A stretch of 7,058 bases of DNA from Udaeobacter sp046731855 (GTDB lineage Bacteria; Verrucomicrobiota; Verrucomicrobiia; Chthoniobacterales; UBA10450), in NCBI GenBank assembly GCA_046731855.1, contig JBKPLX010000242.1, positions 1 through 7,058 on the forward strand, written 5' to 3'. Position numbers and translations under genes: made by a program. The notes beneath the pieces were generated by a model. It searched no databases, had not been told where the DNA came from, and saw only the letters and a program-made list of their open reading frames with translations. Positions 6,653 through 7,058 of this stretch are shown piece by piece; position 1 is the stretch's first letter, and every line of letters starts with the position of its first letter.

Positions 6653-7058
6653 ATGAATCCACTGACTCAGTTCAAAAACATACGAGTTCTGCCACTTCTC
6701 ATCGCACTGGCGCTGGTCGTTCTCGCCGCGTTAACCGCGTTGCCTGCCGGCGCAGCGCCGCCCGTTCAGTGTGGACTGTCCATTACGTCGCTTATTGGGC
6801 CCAATCCGGGGCACTTCGATGCAATCAGCACTTACGCCAGGCTTATCGACTACGATTGGAGAGCAAAAATGAGGATCGACCCATTCGACCTTTTCATCGT
6901 CGAGGTCACGATTCAGCCGGGCGGGTACCTCGGCTGGCACAGCCATCCAGGCTTGAGCTTTGTCGTGGTCAAATCCGGTACAGCGACCTTCTACGAGGCT
7001 GACGACTGTATGCCGCAGGTGATTCCAACCGGTGGGACCTTCTTCGAGCCCGCCGGCG
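6653..7058 (+). CDS. Exported cupin-domain protein, 3' end cut by the window edge
   Basis: The visible part has 135 codons and no stop. Residues 1-35 form a clear Sec signal peptide: Lys8 and Arg11, a long hydrophobic core (12-31) and a cleavage site near AGA-A (about 34/35), so the protein should act outside the cytoplasmic membrane. A single-domain cupin follows. Motif 1 reads PGGYLGWHSHPGLSFVVVKSG (residues 89-109), with the metal-binding pair His96 and His98; the Glu usually found a few residues later is replaced in this segment, so the metal site may be atypical. Motif 2 with its third His would lie beyond the window. Cys40 and Cys119 in the exported part could form a disulfide. Substrate and reaction are unknown; cupins include dioxygenases, isomerases and pure binding proteins. 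It follows the kinase gene on the same strand after 208 bp containing its own candidate promoter, so it is probably transcribed separately. Confidence 0.88.
   Translation, partial: MNPLTQFKNIRVLPLLIALALVVLAALTALPAGAAPPVQCGLSITSLIGPNPGHFDAISTYARLIDYDWRAKMRIDPFDLFIVEVTIQPGGYLGWHSHPGLSFVVVKSGTATFYEADDCMPQVIPTGGTFFEPAG

Noticed and set aside
6769..7002. Plus-strand open frame of 77 codons overlapping the cupin gene
   Set aside because: The cupin frame has a strong ribosome-binding site, signal peptide and HxH motif; this overlapping frame has none of these.

Overview
The window most likely comes from a soil or sediment bacterium of the Verrucomicrobiota (Planctomycetota or Acidobacteriota are the alternatives). 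This placement is inferred from protein style: an ECF-like sigma factor beginning with a 'TTHWSVVLAA' block, a receptor Ser/Thr kinase with an N-terminal CxxC...CxxC knuckle and a TolB-like/TPR output, and intergenic copies of CACGAAGGA-type and TATTCGC-type repeats. No rRNA or other marker is present to settle it.

Left half, minus strand (1-2610). thrS encodes a threonyl-tRNA synthetase without the usual N-terminal TGS domain and with an insert of about 80 residues in the catalytic core. Eleven bases after its stop codon a second minus-strand gene starts with GTG and runs off the left edge. It encodes an apparently exported protein of unknown function and is probably co-transcribed with thrS.

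Middle (2611-2830). This is a divergent intergenic region with three tandem 9-bp units next to thrS and a small hairpin. It must hold the promoters for both directions, but no convincing sigma-70 box was found.

Right half, plus strand (2831-6444). An ECF-family sigma factor is followed after 26 bp by a 939-residue transmembrane Ser/Thr kinase. No anti-sigma factor is present, so the kinase is the obvious candidate regulator of the sigma factor. Its predicted layout is zinc knuckle, kinase, one membrane helix, TolB-like domain, TPR repeats.

Right edge (6445-7058). A 208-bp spacer holds a short hairpin, a near-perfect palindrome, TATTCGC repeats and a bipartite motif (CTGTAACC, 17 bp, CTGTAC) that resembles an ECF-type promoter. 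After it, with a good ribosome-binding site, comes an exported cupin protein cut by the window edge. The working hypothesis is an envelope signalling unit: an outside signal reaches the TPR/TolB part, the kinase modifies the sigma factor, and the sigma factor drives genes that may include the cupin.
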